DNA of 64,000 bases from Rhizobium sp. L1K21 (GTDB taxonomy: Bacteria > Pseudomonadota > Alphaproteobacteria > Rhizobiales > Rhizobiaceae). The notes under the pieces are model-generated. The model did not search any database, had not been told where the DNA came from, and was given only the letters and a program-made list of their open reading frames with translations. Made by a program: the position numbers and the translations under genes. Every line of letters starts with the position of its first letter. Position 1 is the stretch's first letter. Positions 8,829-18,876 of the stretch are shown piece after piece. The stretch lies in the NCBI RefSeq assembly GCF_024055895.1, contig NZ_JAMXLE010000001.1:1993768-2057767 (forward strand), written 5' to 3'.

Positions 8829-10616
8829 TCAGGCGTCTTTCTTCTTTGGAATCACCCGCAGTTCCAGCTCCATCAACTGTGCATTGGACGCCGGTGCCGG
8901 GGCGTTCATCATCAGGTCCTGCGCCTGCTGGTTCATCGGGAAAAGCGTGATTTCACGCAGGTTCTTGGCACCAACGAGCAGCATGACCACGCGGTCGATA
9001 CCGAAGGCACAGCCGCCATGCGGAGGCGCGCCATACTGGAATGCGCGGTACATGCCGCCGAAACGGTCTTCCACGTCCTGCTTGGACAGCCCGACGATTT
9101 CGAAAGCCTTGACCATGGTTTCCGGCGACTGGTTACGGATGGAACCCGAGGCGATTTCGTAGCCGTTGCAGACAGCGTCATACTGGAACGCCTTGATGGT
9201 GAGCGGGTCTTCGTTTTGCAGCGCTTCCAGGCCACCCTGGGGCATGGAGAATGGGTTGTGCGAGAACTCGACCTTCTTGTTGTCTTCATCCCATTCGTAG
9301 AACGGGAAGTCGACAATCCAGCAGAGCTCGTACTTGCTTTCGTCGATCAGGTTGAGTTCCTCACCGGCACGGGTGCGGGCTTCGCCTGCAAACTTGTAGA
9401 ATTTTGCCGGATCGCCAGCCACGAAGAAGCAGGCATCGCCATCGCCGAGACCGAGCTGTTCGGCAATGGCCTGTGTCCGCTCTGGGCCGATGTTCTTGGC
9501 AAGCGGTCCAGCGCCTTCCAGCACCTCACCTTCCTTGCGCCAGAAGATGTAGCCCAGACCCGGCTGGCCCTGCTGCTGCGCCCAGGAATTCAGGCGGTCA
9601 CAGAAGGCACGGCTGCCACCGGTCTTGGCAGGGATGGCCCAGACGCGGTTCTTTTCATCTTCCAGCATGCGGGCGAAGATCTTGAAGCCGGAGCCGGCAA
9701 AATGTTCGCTCACATCGTCCATGACGATGGGGTTTCTGAGGTCGGGCTTGTCGGTGCCGTATTTGCGGATCGCCTCATCGTAAGGGATACGTGGCCACTC
9801 TTTGGTGACAGTCTTGCCGTCAGCAAACTTTTCGAAGACCGAATTGATGACCGGCTCCATCGTGGCCCAGACATCTTCCTGCGTCACGAAGCTCATTTCC
9901 ACGTCGAGCTGGTAGAATTCGCCCGGCAGGCGGTCGGCACGCGGGTCTTCGTCGCGGAAGCAGGGCGCGATCTGGAAATAGCGGTCAAAACCGGCCACCA
10001 TCAGCAGCTGCTTGTACTGCTGCGGGGCCTGCGGCAGGGCGAAGAACTTGCCGGGGTGAATACGGCTTGGCACCAGAAAGTCACGCGCGCCTTCCGGCGA
10101 AGAGGCCGTCAGGATTGGCGTTGTATATTCGCCGAAACCGGCATTGGCCATCTGGTTGCGCATTTCGGTGATGATCTTGGTGCGCTTGACGATATTGGCG
10201 TGCAGCGTCTCGCGGCGCAGATCGAGGAAGCGGTATTTCAGACGGATATCTTCGGGATAATCCGGCTCACCGAAGACCGGCAGCGGCAGTTCCCTCGCAG
10301 CCGACAGGACTTCGATTTCTTCCGCATAAAGCTCGATCTCGCCGGTCGGCATCTTGGCGTTGATGGTTTCGGGCGAACGTGCCTTAACCTTGCCGTCAAC
10401 ACGGATTACCCACTCACCTCGAACGGTTTCAGCCGCCTTGAATGCGGGCGAATCGGGATCGGCAACAACCTGCGTCATGCCATAGTGGTCGCGCAGATCG
10501 ATAAAGAGAACACCACCATGGTCGCGGACGCGATGCACCCAGCCCGAAATGCGTACGGTGGAACCGACGTCGGCCTTGCGGAGAGCGTCACAGGTATGGC
10601 TGCGGTAACGATGCAT
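8829..10616 (-). CDS. aspS: Aspartyl-tRNA synthetase
   Basis: Charges tRNA-Asp with aspartate in the cytoplasm. 595 residues, the usual size of bacterial-type AspRS. Seen: N-terminal OB-fold anticodon-binding domain ([20 protein letters not shown], about 20-40), class II motif 2 ([19 protein letters not shown], about 215-235), the bacterial GAD insertion (about 290-410) and motif 3 ([14 protein letters not shown] near the end). The ATG at 10616, with AGGA 9 bases upstream, is preferred to an in-frame upstream start because it begins the conserved MHRYRSHTC. Whether it also mischarges tRNA-Asn cannot be decided here. A strong terminator follows; a TTGACA at 10713-10718 (minus) may be its -35 element. 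Confidence 0.97.
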   Translation of the reverse strand: MHRYRSHTCDALRKADVGSTVRISGWVHRVRDHGGVLFIDLRDHYGMTQVVADPDSPAFKAAETVRGEWVIRVDGKVKARSPETINAKMPTGEIELYAEEIEVLSAARELPLPVFGEPDYPEDIRLKYRFLDLRRETLHANIVKRTKIITEMRNQMANAGFGEYTTPILTASSPEGARDFLVPSRIHPGKFFALPQAPQQYKQLLMVAGFDRYFQIAPCFRDEDPRADRLPGEFYQLDVEMSFVTQEDVWATMEPVINSVFEKFADGKTVTKEWPRIPYDEAIRKYGTDKPDLRNPIVMDDVSEHFAGSGFKIFARMLEDEKNRVWAIPAKTGGSRAFCDRLNSWAQQQGQPGLGYIFWRKEGEVLEGAGPLAKNIGPERTQAIAEQLGLGDGDACFFVAGDPAKFYKFAGEARTRAGEELNLIDESKYELCWIVDFPFYEWDEDNKKVEFSHNPFSMPQGGLEALQNEDPLTIKAFQYDAVCNGYEIASGSIRNQSPETMVKAFEIVGLSKQDVEDRFGGMYRAFQYGAPPHGGCAFGIDRVVMLLVGAKNLREITLFPMNQQAQDLMMNAPAPASNAQLMELELRVIPKKKDA

Positions 10617-10814
10617 TTTATTATCCTGGAATTCGTAGTTGGCGGGGCCGGCAGCCGGTACGGCGCGACAGCCCGCAAAGTCGCGCCGGACAAACGCATG
10701 GCGCTCACAATTTGTCAAGGCTCGCGGTCTAAATCGCCAATCGCCGCATCTCTTTTTGACCGGGTGCAAACAATGCTGCGGCGATTTGGTGCACAGCAAA
10801 CTTGTATATGACTG

Positions 10815-10842
10815 TTGAGGTCAAGTTTTACGCTTCTATAAT
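10815..10842 (+). promoter_or_regulatory. Sigma-70 promoter of the multicopper oxidase gene
   Basis: TTGAGG (10815-10820), 16-base spacer, perfect TATAAT (10837-10842), placing the mRNA start about 22 bases before the ATG at 10872. This is among the best consensus promoters in the window. Confidence 0.65.
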
Positions 10843-10871
10843 GCAGGCGACTTTTGCATGGGGATTGAAAA

Positions 10872-12263
10872 ATGGTTTTGATGACGCGGCGGAACATGCT
10901 GAAAGCCGGTGGTGTGGCAGCAGCCTATGGGGCCGGGCTAGGCGTCGCCGGATTGTGGAAGCAGGCCGATGCAGCCATGCCGATGCTGTTGGAGGCGCGC
11001 GAGACGACAGCCATCATCGACGGCAAATCCGAAACCAAGGGAATCATGACCTGGAATGACGGCCCTCGCCCACCGGTGATCCGCGTTCAGAAGGGCATGC
11101 CTTTTTCAACCAAGCTTCTCAACAGCCTGAATGAGCCGACGACCATTCACTGGCATGGCCTGAGAATCGACAATGCCATGGATGGCGTGCCTTTCCTCAC
11201 CCAGCCTTACGTCTATGAGGGCGACACGTTCGACTATTCGTTCACGCCGCCCGATGCCGGCACGTTCTGGTATCACCCGCATTGCAATACGCTCGCCCAG
11301 ATGGGGCACGGTCTTGCAGGTCTTTTCATCGTCGAAAATCCGGATGATCCCAAGTTCGACCGCGAAATCACCCTGAACCTGCGTGATTGGCGTTTGGGTG
11401 GCGACGGTCAGTTCATCGATCAGTTCAAGCCGCGCAGCGCGGCGCGCTCGGGCACGTACGGCACGGTACGCACGGCCAACTGGGCAGTTGAGCCGAGTTA
11501 TGACGTTCCGGCCGGCGGGCTTGTGCGGGTGCGCATTGCGGTGACGGATGTCACGCGCATCTACCGCCTTGGCCTTGAGGGGGCTGACGCAACCGTCGTG
11601 GCGATCGATGCCAATCCGGTCCCTACCCCTTTCCCGCTCGATCATCTCGAAGTGGGGCCGGGTCAGCGGCTCGATCTGATCGTGCGCGTCCCTGATATTG
11701 AAGGCGAGACGGTGCGGCTTGTGAACTACCGCTCCACGCCATCTTACACGATTGCCGCGCTGCGGTCTGTCGGCACCTCGCTCAACCGCGACCTCAGGGA
11801 AGTCAAGGCTTTGCCGCCAAACCAGCTCGGCGTGCCGGATATCAAGAATGCCGAACTCTTGAAAATCGAGCTTTCAGCAACGGCGGAAGGCGCTCCTGTG
11901 AAGGAAAGCTTCTGCGGCTCGCTCGGTTACAATTTCTGGGCGATCAACAAAGTGCCGTGGTCGGGCGATTCGCCTGATCCGCATGATCCGCTGTTTGAGC
12001 TGAAGATGGGCAAATCCTATATTCTGGAAATGGCGAACCGCACGCCGCACCCCCACCCGATGCATCTGCACGGGCTTTCGTTCAAGGTTCTGCAATCAAC
12101 GGACCATGAGGTGATGCCGATCTACACGGATACCTATGTGGTGCAGCCGGACGAAGTGGTGCAGCTGGCGCTGAAGGCGGACAATCCCGGCGACTGGGTT
12201 TTCCATTGCCATATTATTGAGCATCAAAAGACCGGATTGACCGGATTTTTCCGTGTCGTCTAG
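10872..12263 (+). CDS. Tat-exported multicopper oxidase (laccase-like)
   Basis: 463 residues. It begins with a twin-arginine signal (TRRNMLKAGG, residues 5-14), expected for a folded copper enzyme exported to the periplasm. Copper ligands are all visible: HWH (93-95), HPH (135-137), HPMHLHG (395-401) and HCHIIEH (445-451) with the type-1 cysteine at 446. The axial position ten residues after that Cys is Leu456 rather than Met, which in this family goes with higher redox potential. There is no CueO-type methionine-rich insert. The reaction is oxidation of a metal ion or phenol coupled to reduction of O2 to water; Cu(I), Fe(II) or Mn(II) are possible substrates. Own sigma-70 promoter; not in a copper operon. 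Confidence 0.92.
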   Translation: MVLMTRRNMLKAGGVAAAYGAGLGVAGLWKQADAAMPMLLEARETTAIIDGKSETKGIMTWNDGPRPPVIRVQKGMPFSTKLLNSLNEPTTIHWHGLRIDNAMDGVPFLTQPYVYEGDTFDYSFTPPDAGTFWYHPHCNTLAQMGHGLAGLFIVENPDDPKFDREITLNLRDWRLGGDGQFIDQFKPRSAARSGTYGTVRTANWAVEPSYDVPAGGLVRVRIAVTDVTRIYRLGLEGADATVVAIDANPVPTPFPLDHLEVGPGQRLDLIVRVPDIEGETVRLVNYRSTPSYTIAALRSVGTSLNRDLREVKALPPNQLGVPDIKNAELLKIELSATAEGAPVKESFCGSLGYNFWAINKVPWSGDSPDPHDPLFELKMGKSYILEMANRTPHPHPMHLHGLSFKVLQSTDHEVMPIYTDTYVVQPDEVVQLALKADNPGDWVFHCHIIEHQKTGLTGFFRVV

Positions 12264-12398
12264 TCAATATTCGCCTGACCAAGCAGCGCGAAAAGGAGCA
12301 GAAGGCTTGACTTGACTCATCAAAGGGCGAAAGACAGGTAAAACTGTGTTTAAAACAAGCTTCGCGTTTGGCGGAGCGTACCTGTCCGTACTGTCTTG

Positions 12399-13544
12399 AT
12401 GATCACAACCACTGCCGACCTCGCTAAAGCCTGCGACCAACTCGCAAAATCCGATTTCGTGACCGTCGATACGGAATTCATCCGTGAGACGACCTTCTGG
12501 CCGGAGCTCTGCCTCATTCAGGTTGCCGGGCCTGAAGGCGAGTATATTGTTGATCCGTTGGCCAAGGGCATCGACCTTGCCCCCTTCTTTGCGCTTATGG
12601 CGGATGCGAATATCATCAAGGTTTTCCATGCCGCGCGCCAGGATCTGGAAATCATCTACAATCTTGGCAAAGTCATTCCCCACCCGCTTTTCGACACGCA
12701 GGTCGCCGCCATGGTGTGCGGCTTTGGCGATTCCGTTTCCTATGATCAGCTGGTTCAGAAGATCAAGGGTGTGCAGATCGACAAGACGTCGCGCTTCACA
12801 GACTGGCGCAGACGTCCGCTTTCGGACAAGCAACTTGACTACGCCATTGCCGATGTCACCCATTTGCGCGACGTTTATCTCGCCTTGAAGGAAGAACTGG
12901 AGCGCGAGGGCCGTTCGCACTGGCTGGCCGACGAGATGAAAATTCTCGAGTCGCCTGAGACCTACGACATGCATCCCGATGATGCATGGCAGCGCATGAA
13001 GCTCAGAGTGCGCAAGCCGATCGAGTTTGCAATTCTGCAGCAGGTTGCAGCATGGCGCGAGCGCGAAGCGCGCGAGCGCAACCAGCCGCGCGGCCGCATT
13101 CTCAAGGATGACGCTATTTTCGAGATCGCGCAGCAGCAGCCAAAGGACGCTGAAGCGCTGGGCAAATTGCGCACGATTCCGCGCGGCTGGGAACGCTCCG
13201 CCCAAGCGCAGGGGTTGATGGCGGCCATCGATGCTGCCTTGGCCCTTCCAAAGGAAGAGCTTCCGAGGCTGCCAAAACAGCGCCACTCGCCGGAAGGTGC
13301 GGCCTCTGCGGCTGAACTGTTGAAGGTGCTTCTAAAGCGTGTTTGCGAAAAACACGGCGTTGCGCCCAAGGTGATTGCCAGCAGCGACGACCTTGACCGC
13401 ATCGCAGCGGAAGGCGAAGAGGCAGACGTTCCCGCCCTGCACGGCTGGCGGCGCGAACTGTTCGGCGATCTCGCCTTGAAGCTTCTGGATGGCGGCGTAG
13501 CGCTGCGGTTTATCGATCGCAAGATTGAGGCTGTGGAGCTTTAG
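12399..13544 (+). CDS. rnd: Ribonuclease D
   Basis: 3'-5' exoribonuclease that trims tRNA 3' ends and other stable RNAs. 381 residues, normal for RNase D. The DEDDy catalytic set is visible: VDTEFIRE (Asp/Glu, near 22-29), VFHAARQDLEII (Asp near 85), and the YAIADVTHL block with Tyr/Asp near 150. HRDC domains follow (about 210-380). A TTG at 12396 immediately precedes the ATG at 12399; I use the ATG. The ribosome-binding site is poor. Convergent with the cysteine-cluster gene, only 16 bases apart. Confidence 0.95.
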   Translation: MITTTADLAKACDQLAKSDFVTVDTEFIRETTFWPELCLIQVAGPEGEYIVDPLAKGIDLAPFFALMADANIIKVFHAARQDLEIIYNLGKVIPHPLFDTQVAAMVCGFGDSVSYDQLVQKIKGVQIDKTSRFTDWRRRPLSDKQLDYAIADVTHLRDVYLALKEELEREGRSHWLADEMKILESPETYDMHPDDAWQRMKLRVRKPIEFAILQQVAAWREREARERNQPRGRILKDDAIFEIAQQQPKDAEALGKLRTIPRGWERSAQAQGLMAAIDAALALPKEELPRLPKQRHSPEGAASAAELLKVLLKRVCEKHGVAPKVIASSDDLDRIAAEGEEADVPALHGWRRELFGDLALKLLDGGVALRFIDRKIEAVEL

Positions 13545-13557
13545 GGTCCTGACCCTA
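13542..13557. terminator. Palindrome across the rnd stop codon (possible weak bidirectional terminator)
   Basis: TAGGGTC-CT-GACCCTA is a perfect 7-bp inverted repeat that includes the rnd TAG stop and fills the gap to the convergent gene. The two-base loop and lack of a T run make terminator function uncertain. Confidence 0.3.
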
Positions 13558-13560
13558 GCT

Positions 13561-14133
13561 TCAGCGAGACGATCCGGAAAGCCTTTCGGCCAGTGCGCGC
13601 CCGGCTTCGGTGCCTTTCATAGAGGCGGCAAAATCCTGAACGGCCCGTTCGGCCTCGATTGCCGGAAAGCTCTCCAGCGATTTTTCCGTCCAGCCGGAAA
13701 CCGGCTCCAGCCAGGCAAAGAGCGAGAAGAAACGGTCAGCCTGTTCGTCGGTAAAGGGCAGGTTTTCAAGCAGCTTGAGTTGTGAGAGCGCAGCATGAAC
13801 ATGCGTCAGCGCGCGAAAGGCATCCAGAATCTCTGTCGCAGCAACAGCATCATGACGCCAGTCGACACTCTGGAAGATCTCGTTGGCAACGCGCTGGCCG
13901 GCACCATTGCAATCGAATGTGATGCAGCCTTTGAAGCCCATCTCGGCGCGCTCACCGTGGATGGAGCATCGACAGTCCGGGCCCAAGTGCCGACAGCGTT
14001 CGTTTGCAGGTTTGTTATAGCCGAATTTGCCTGCATCGATAAACGGATAAGCGACGCAGCAAAGCCCGGTGCAGCGGCTGCAATCGGCTTTCAGCTCCGG
14101 CCACACGCGCGGATTTTTGCTTGCAGTTTGCAT
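13561..14133 (-). CDS. YkgJ-like cysteine-cluster protein
   Basis: 190 residues of unknown function. The N-terminal half carries CSRCTGLCC (CxxCxxxCC pattern, residues 18-26), then CRHLGPDCRCSIH and CITFDC, i.e. ten or so cysteines concentrated in the first 95 residues; this is the zinc/iron-chelating cluster pattern of YkgJ-type proteins. The C-terminal half is cysteine-free and helical. An in-frame GTG lies two codons upstream, but the ATG at 14133 has GAAGG at the better spacing. Downstream of ppx by 70 bases on the same strand, so it may share its transcript. Confidence 0.7.
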   Translation of the reverse strand: MQTASKNPRVWPELKADCSRCTGLCCVAYPFIDAGKFGYNKPANERCRHLGPDCRCSIHGERAEMGFKGCITFDCNGAGQRVANEIFQSVDWRHDAVAATEILDAFRALTHVHAALSQLKLLENLPFTDEQADRFFSLFAWLEPVSGWTEKSLESFPAIEAERAVQDFAASMKGTEAGRALAERLSGSSR

Positions 14134-14202
14134 GAACACCTTCGAAGTTCGATTCAGGTTGCGCTGCTAACCGGTTGAAACGGATTCCGTTTTGGGCCGC
14201 GC

Positions 14203-15729
14203 CTATTCAAAGCGGAAGCCGAGTTTCTTGCCCGTCAGCTTTGCCAATTGCTGAAGCCGGTTTTCCACGCGGGCTCCGGCAAAATTACGCAATTCGGGGG
14301 GAACGACCAGATCGAGATCGTTTTTCCCCTCGCCTTCCAAGGGTGCCGTGAATTCCAGTTTTTCCACCACGCCAGGCATGGCGGCAGAAAACTGATAGGC
14401 AACACGCATCAGGCCGCCGAGCAGACGAGCAAGTTCCAACAGGCGCGGCGTGGCAATGCCAGCCAAATCCTTGGTGGAACCATCGTCCTTCACGCCTTCG
14501 AAACGGTAATAATTTGCAAGCGCGATGAACACGCGTCCCGGATGCGATACGCCTGAAAGCGCGCTCTGAGCAATGATATTGAGCGAATGTAGCCCGCGGT
14601 AATCAGGATGCGAGCGCCAACTCACATCCGCCAGAAAACAGGCAGCCTGCCGGTAGCGGGACTCTTCTTCTGTCTCCTCGACACCGAAGAGAGGCATGAC
14701 GCGGCCTGTCCAGGCGGCCAGTTCACGGGCATGTTCGGGCGAGCGGGCGCGCAATATGGCAAACTCTTCTGCAGCATTGAGCAACGGGTCCTTGCACTGC
14801 TCTTCGCGCGCAAGCATGGAATAAAGATAGCCTTCGCGCACGCCCTGAACGGAAAAGGCAACCTTCGCCGGTTTCATCGCCTTCAAGGTTTCGGCCATCG
14901 CAATCGCGCCAAAGGGCAACAGTGCGCGGCGGTTCTTCGAAATGGTCTGCCAAGCTTTCTCCGGCACCCCACTGCCCTTCCCGAGCTGATCAAGGAGCTT
15001 CATGATCTCGTCATAGGAAAGCTCGTAACCCTGCATCAGGTGAAGCGGATAGCTGACAAGCTCCATATGCAGCTTTGCGAGCGCGCGCCAGGTGCCGCCG
15101 ACAGCGTAAAAGGTGCGGTCCTTTCCGTCCTTCAACCAGTCCTGCTCCTTGACCAGTTTGCGGGCAATGTCACGGGCCTTGTCAAGGTCGTTCCCGGACA
15201 TGTCCGCGAGGCGCAGACCACCCAGCGGCAGGGTGATGCCTTTGCCGTAGCGCCTGCCCTTTACATCAATCAGCTCCAGCGAACCACCGCCCAGATCGCC
15301 GACGATGCCGTCCGGCTCGTAAAAGCCGGAGATAATGCCGAGGGCGGAATAAATGGCCTCTTCCTCGCCGGTCAGGATGCGAACGTGGCAACCGAGAATG
15401 TCTTCGGCTTCTTCAATGAACTTCGAGCCATTGGCGGCCTCGCGCGCGGCGGCGGTTGCCAGCACCCACATATTGCGGGCGCGGGCCTGCTCGGACAACG
15501 CACGAAAACGGCGCAGTGATTTCAGCGCCAGTTCCACGCCCTCCGGGTTCAGGCGGCCCGAGGCCGCAAGTCCCTTGCCCAGCCCACACAGGACCTTTTC
15601 GTTGAAGAGAACGGCGGGTGTGCGGCTGGAACCTTCATACACGACAAGACGAATCGAGTTTGAGCCGATATCGACAATGGAAACCGGGGCAATGCCTGGA
15701 AGGCGCCCCTGTGCTTCTGGATCAATCAT
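14203..15729 (-). CDS. ppx: Exopolyphosphatase (Ppx/GppA family)
   Basis: Releases phosphate from the ends of inorganic polyphosphate (or hydrolyses pppGpp; the family does both). 508 residues. Seen: the ASKHA-fold start VSIVDIGSNSIRLVVYE (16-32), LATAAAREAANG near 90, ILTGEEEAIYSALG near 118-131 with the catalytic Glu, and VGDLGGGSLELIDV near 142-156. The C-terminal part is the HD-like regulatory domain. Lies 150 bases downstream of ppk on the same strand, which supports the polyphosphate role over the GppA one. Weak ribosome-binding site before the ATG at 15729. Confidence 0.93.
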   Translation of the reverse strand: MIDPEAQGRLPGIAPVSIVDIGSNSIRLVVYEGSSRTPAVLFNEKVLCGLGKGLAASGRLNPEGVELALKSLRRFRALSEQARARNMWVLATAAAREAANGSKFIEEAEDILGCHVRILTGEEEAIYSALGIISGFYEPDGIVGDLGGGSLELIDVKGRRYGKGITLPLGGLRLADMSGNDLDKARDIARKLVKEQDWLKDGKDRTFYAVGGTWRALAKLHMELVSYPLHLMQGYELSYDEIMKLLDQLGKGSGVPEKAWQTISKNRRALLPFGAIAMAETLKAMKPAKVAFSVQGVREGYLYSMLAREEQCKDPLLNAAEEFAILRARSPEHARELAAWTGRVMPLFGVEETEEESRYRQAACFLADVSWRSHPDYRGLHSLNIIAQSALSGVSHPGRVFIALANYYRFEGVKDDGSTKDLAGIATPRLLELARLLGGLMRVAYQFSAAMPGVVEKLEFTAPLEGEGKNDLDLVVPPELRNFAGARVENRLQQLAKLTGKKLGFRFE

Positions 15730-15879
15730 AAGGGTGAAACAACTTTCCCTGTTTTTCTCTGCCTAGCGTCTGACTATTCAGATGATGGCGGCGAATGCAA
15801 GTCATCGCGGGGCATTGCCCTCACAAGCCACAATATTCAACAGATTTGGTGGGTTAAGTTGCTTTTTCAACCGTGAAGA

Positions 15880-18087
15880 TCAGCGAAGATCCTCTTTGCC
15901 CTCTCGCGAGAGCAGGTCAGCAATCAGCTTTGGTGCGCCAGACTTCAGAGCTTCACCCCGACCCGACAGGCTCGGGTTGGTCATGAAATATTGCTGTGCG
16001 TTGAAGGGCTCTTCGTCTTTCTCAACTTCCTGGCGGCGCGACGTGCCATCGGGGAGAATTTCGTAGGATTGCTGATTGTCAATCAGGTTGCCAAGCATGA
16101 TCTGGGTCAGAACCTGCTCATGCACCGTCTTGTTGATGAGCGGCACCAGCGTTTCCACCCGGCGGTCGAGATTGCGGGGCATCAGGTCGGCAGAACCGAT
16201 ATAGACGAGCGCATCGGCATTCGGCAGGCTGTTGCCATTGCCAAAACAGAAGATGCGGCTGTGCTCCAGGAAACGTCCGACGATGGATTTGACGCGAATG
16301 TTTTCCGACAGACCTTCCACCTGCGGGCGCAGGCAGCAGATGCCGCGAATGACAAGGTCCACAGGCACACCGGCCTGGCTGGCGCGATAGAGCCCGTCGA
16401 TAATTTCGGGATCGACGAGCGAGTTCATTTTCATCCAGATCGCGGCCTTGCGACCGGCCTTGGCGTTGGCGATTTCGGCTTCAATGAGCTGCAGAATGCG
16501 CGGACGCAGCGTCGTCGGCGACATGGCAATCTTCATGCCCTTTTCCGGCTCGGCATAGCCGGTGATGAAATTGAAGATATTGGCCATATCCCGGCCAATG
16601 ACCGGATTGCAGGTAAAATAGGACAAATCGGTGTAAATCTTGGCCGTCACCGGGTGATAATTGCCGGTGCCGAGGTGGCAATAGGTGCGCAACATGCCGT
16701 CTTCCCGGCGCACGACCATGGACATCTTGGCATGGGTCTTAAGTTCGATGAAGCCGAAAACCACCTGCACGCCGGCGCGCTCCAGATCGCGCGCCCAGCG
16801 GATATTCGCCTCTTCGTCAAAGCGGGCCTTCAACTCCACCAGTGCGGTTACCGATTTGCCCGCTTCTGCCGCGTCGATCAGCGCCCGAACGATGGGGCTG
16901 TCGTTGGATGTGCGGTAAAGTGTTTGTTTGATGGCGAGGACATCGGGATCACGTGCGGCCTGCAGCAGGAACTGCACGACGACGTCGAAGGATTCATATG
17001 GATGGTGAACAACCATGTCCTTCTCGCGGATGGCTGCCAGGCAATCACCGCCATGCTCCCTCACCCGCTCGGGAAAGCGCGGTGTGTAAGGCAGGAAGAG
17101 CAGATCTTCGCGCGGCGTCTTGGCAATTTCAGACAGCGTGTTCAAGGCCAGCAGTCCTGGGAGAACCGCGACGCGGTTATCCTGCACGCCAAGCTCGTGA
17201 ACCACGAATTTGCGCAGCGATTCAGGCATCTCCGAATCGGTCTCGATACGGATCACCGAACCGCGGCGACGACGTTTCAGCGCCGTTTCGAAAAAGCGCA
17301 CGAGATCCTCGGCTTCTTCCTCGACCTCGATATCGCTGTCGCGGATGATGCGGAATGTGCCTGACCCCTCCACCTCATAACCGGGGAAGAGTTTGTCGAT
17401 GAACATATTCACCACATCTTCCAGCGTAATGTAACGGATGGCATTGCCAAGATCCGGCAAACGGATGAAACGGTCAAGCGCGACAGGCAGGCGCAGGAGC
17501 GCCATCATGGCCTCGCGGCCGCTCTTGTTCACCAGCTGCAGTGCAATGGAAAACCCGAGATTCGGGATGAAGGGGAACGGGTGAGCCGGATCAATGGACA
17601 TCGGCGTGAGGACCGGGAAAATACGCTGCTGGAACTCATTTTCCAGCCAGATCTGGTCTTCGTTGCTCAGCGCGCCGGGGCGAACGATCAAGACATCTTC
17701 AGCGGCCAGATTCTGCTGCAAAACGGCAAGTGCTGCCTGCTGCTCCATCTGCAGGTTGTCGATTTCGTGCAGGATTTCATCCAGCTGCTCGACCGGTGTT
17801 TTTCCGTCCGGACTTTTCATCACGATGCTCTGGCGGACCTGCCCCTCAAGGCCGGCAACGCGCACCATGAAAAACTCATCGAGGTTGGTGGCCGAAATCG
17901 ACAGAAAGCGCACGCGCTCCAGAAGCGGGTGGGCGGTATTTAATGTTTCTTCGAGAACGCGGCGATTGAACTGAAGCCAGGAAAACTCGCGGTTGATGAA
18001 ACGCTCCGGACGGTCAAACCAATCCGGTTCAACAGCAGTATCATCATTTGCGTGTTTATGCTCGACCTGATCCGCAGAAAATTCCAT
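15880..18087 (-). CDS. ppk: Polyphosphate kinase 1
   Basis: Reversible transfer of ATP gamma-phosphate to polyphosphate at the membrane face. 735 residues with the four PPK1 domains: N domain ([18 protein letters not shown] near 30-47), the head, and the phospholipase-D-like C1/C2 domains. The phosphorylated histidine is expected in [13 protein letters not shown] (about 440-452) and the second histidine in the later RMLEHSRIF-type segment ([14 protein letters not shown]). ATG at 18087 follows GAGGTGG. Upstream by 84 bases is hdaA, downstream ppx: polyphosphate synthesis and breakdown are adjacent. Confidence 0.97.
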   Translation of the reverse strand: MEFSADQVEHKHANDDTAVEPDWFDRPERFINREFSWLQFNRRVLEETLNTAHPLLERVRFLSISATNLDEFFMVRVAGLEGQVRQSIVMKSPDGKTPVEQLDEILHEIDNLQMEQQAALAVLQQNLAAEDVLIVRPGALSNEDQIWLENEFQQRIFPVLTPMSIDPAHPFPFIPNLGFSIALQLVNKSGREAMMALLRLPVALDRFIRLPDLGNAIRYITLEDVVNMFIDKLFPGYEVEGSGTFRIIRDSDIEVEEEAEDLVRFFETALKRRRRGSVIRIETDSEMPESLRKFVVHELGVQDNRVAVLPGLLALNTLSEIAKTPREDLLFLPYTPRFPERVREHGGDCLAAIREKDMVVHHPYESFDVVVQFLLQAARDPDVLAIKQTLYRTSNDSPIVRALIDAAEAGKSVTALVELKARFDEEANIRWARDLERAGVQVVFGFIELKTHAKMSMVVRREDGMLRTYCHLGTGNYHPVTAKIYTDLSYFTCNPVIGRDMANIFNFITGYAEPEKGMKIAMSPTTLRPRILQLIEAEIANAKAGRKAAIWMKMNSLVDPEIIDGLYRASQAGVPVDLVIRGICCLRPQVEGLSENIRVKSIVGRFLEHSRIFCFGNGNSLPNADALVYIGSADLMPRNLDRRVETLVPLINKTVHEQVLTQIMLGNLIDNQQSYEILPDGTSRRQEVEKDEEPFNAQQYFMTNPSLSGRGEALKSGAPKLIADLLSREGKEDLR

Positions 18088-18171
18088 TCAACCCACCTCA
18101 AACGCAGAATCGGGCAAAGTTGCCCGTTTGGCTTAACCCGTTATAGCAGAATGACGATGGATATGTGACAG

Positions 18172-18876
18172 TCAAGACGAAGAACCGGCTTCGATTTCTG
18201 CAAGCACTTCTGCGGCCAGATTGCGATTGATCTTCGTTGCACGCGCCAGAGCAAGGCGGTCGAGGCGGTCCACGATCTGCGCGGCAGCGGCCATAGAGCG
18301 TTCCATGCGCGTAGCGATATAAGAGACAAGCCTGTCATCGGCAAAAAGCTGGCGGTCGGCAAAAAGCTTTACCAGAACCTGAGCGAGAAGCGCGTCGTCC
18401 GGTTCACCAATCTCCACCATCGTGGCCGCCTTCAGCCGTGATTTCAGGTCCGGCAGTTCAACAGGCCACAGCGACGGCCAGGAACGCGCCGTCATCAAAA
18501 GCGTGGTGCCGTTCTGGCGCACGGCGTTGATTGTGTGGAAAAGCGCGTTGTCGTCGAACGCGATACGGTCTGCATCTTCAAAAAGCACAGGGTGATGTGC
18601 AGCCGTTTCAGAGGCGGCACCACCTGAAGTGGGTGCGATCACCTGTGCGCCGGTCTCCTCACGCCAGATATTGGCAAGATGCGATTTTCCCGAGCCCGGA
18701 GGGCCGGCAAGGACCACCACCGGCGAAGGCCAATCCGGCCAGCGGTCAATCATCGAAACGGCAGCTTCCAGCGGCCGCCCCACGAGCAGATCGTCACGTG
18801 ATGCGCGCGCCTCATGGCCAAAAGCCAGCGGTAACTGTTCGCTTCCAGATTTCAGGTCTTTCCGGTCTGCCGTCAT
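18172..18876 (-). CDS. hdaA: DnaA-related replication regulator HdaA
   Basis: 234 residues, a truncated DnaA-like AAA+ protein. Seen: QLPLAF at residues 14-19, a sliding-clamp-binding hexapeptide; Walker A GPPGSGKSHLAN (about 58-69); Walker B-type LFEDADRI; and a sensor/lid helix region, but no DnaA DNA-binding domain IV. In Caulobacter and E. coli, Hda with the beta clamp stimulates hydrolysis of ATP-DnaA after initiation, preventing re-initiation. Its ATG overlaps the stop of the upstream AI-2E-family gene (ATGA), so the two are translationally coupled. Neighbouring ppk/ppx suggest a conserved block, a functional link being inference. Confidence 0.9.
   Translation of the reverse strand: MTADRKDLKSGSEQLPLAFGHEARASRDDLLVGRPLEAAVSMIDRWPDWPSPVVVLAGPPGSGKSHLANIWREETGAQVIAPTSGGAASETAAHHPVLFEDADRIAFDDNALFHTINAVRQNGTTLLMTARSWPSLWPVELPDLKSRLKAATMVEIGEPDDALLAQVLVKLFADRQLFADDRLVSYIATRMERSMAAAAQIVDRLDRLALARATKINRNLAAEVLAEIEAGSSS

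Noticed and set aside
8808-10811. 667-codon plus-strand open frame opposite aspS
   Set aside because: Antisense of a complete, highly conserved synthetase; no ribosome-binding site or family motifs.
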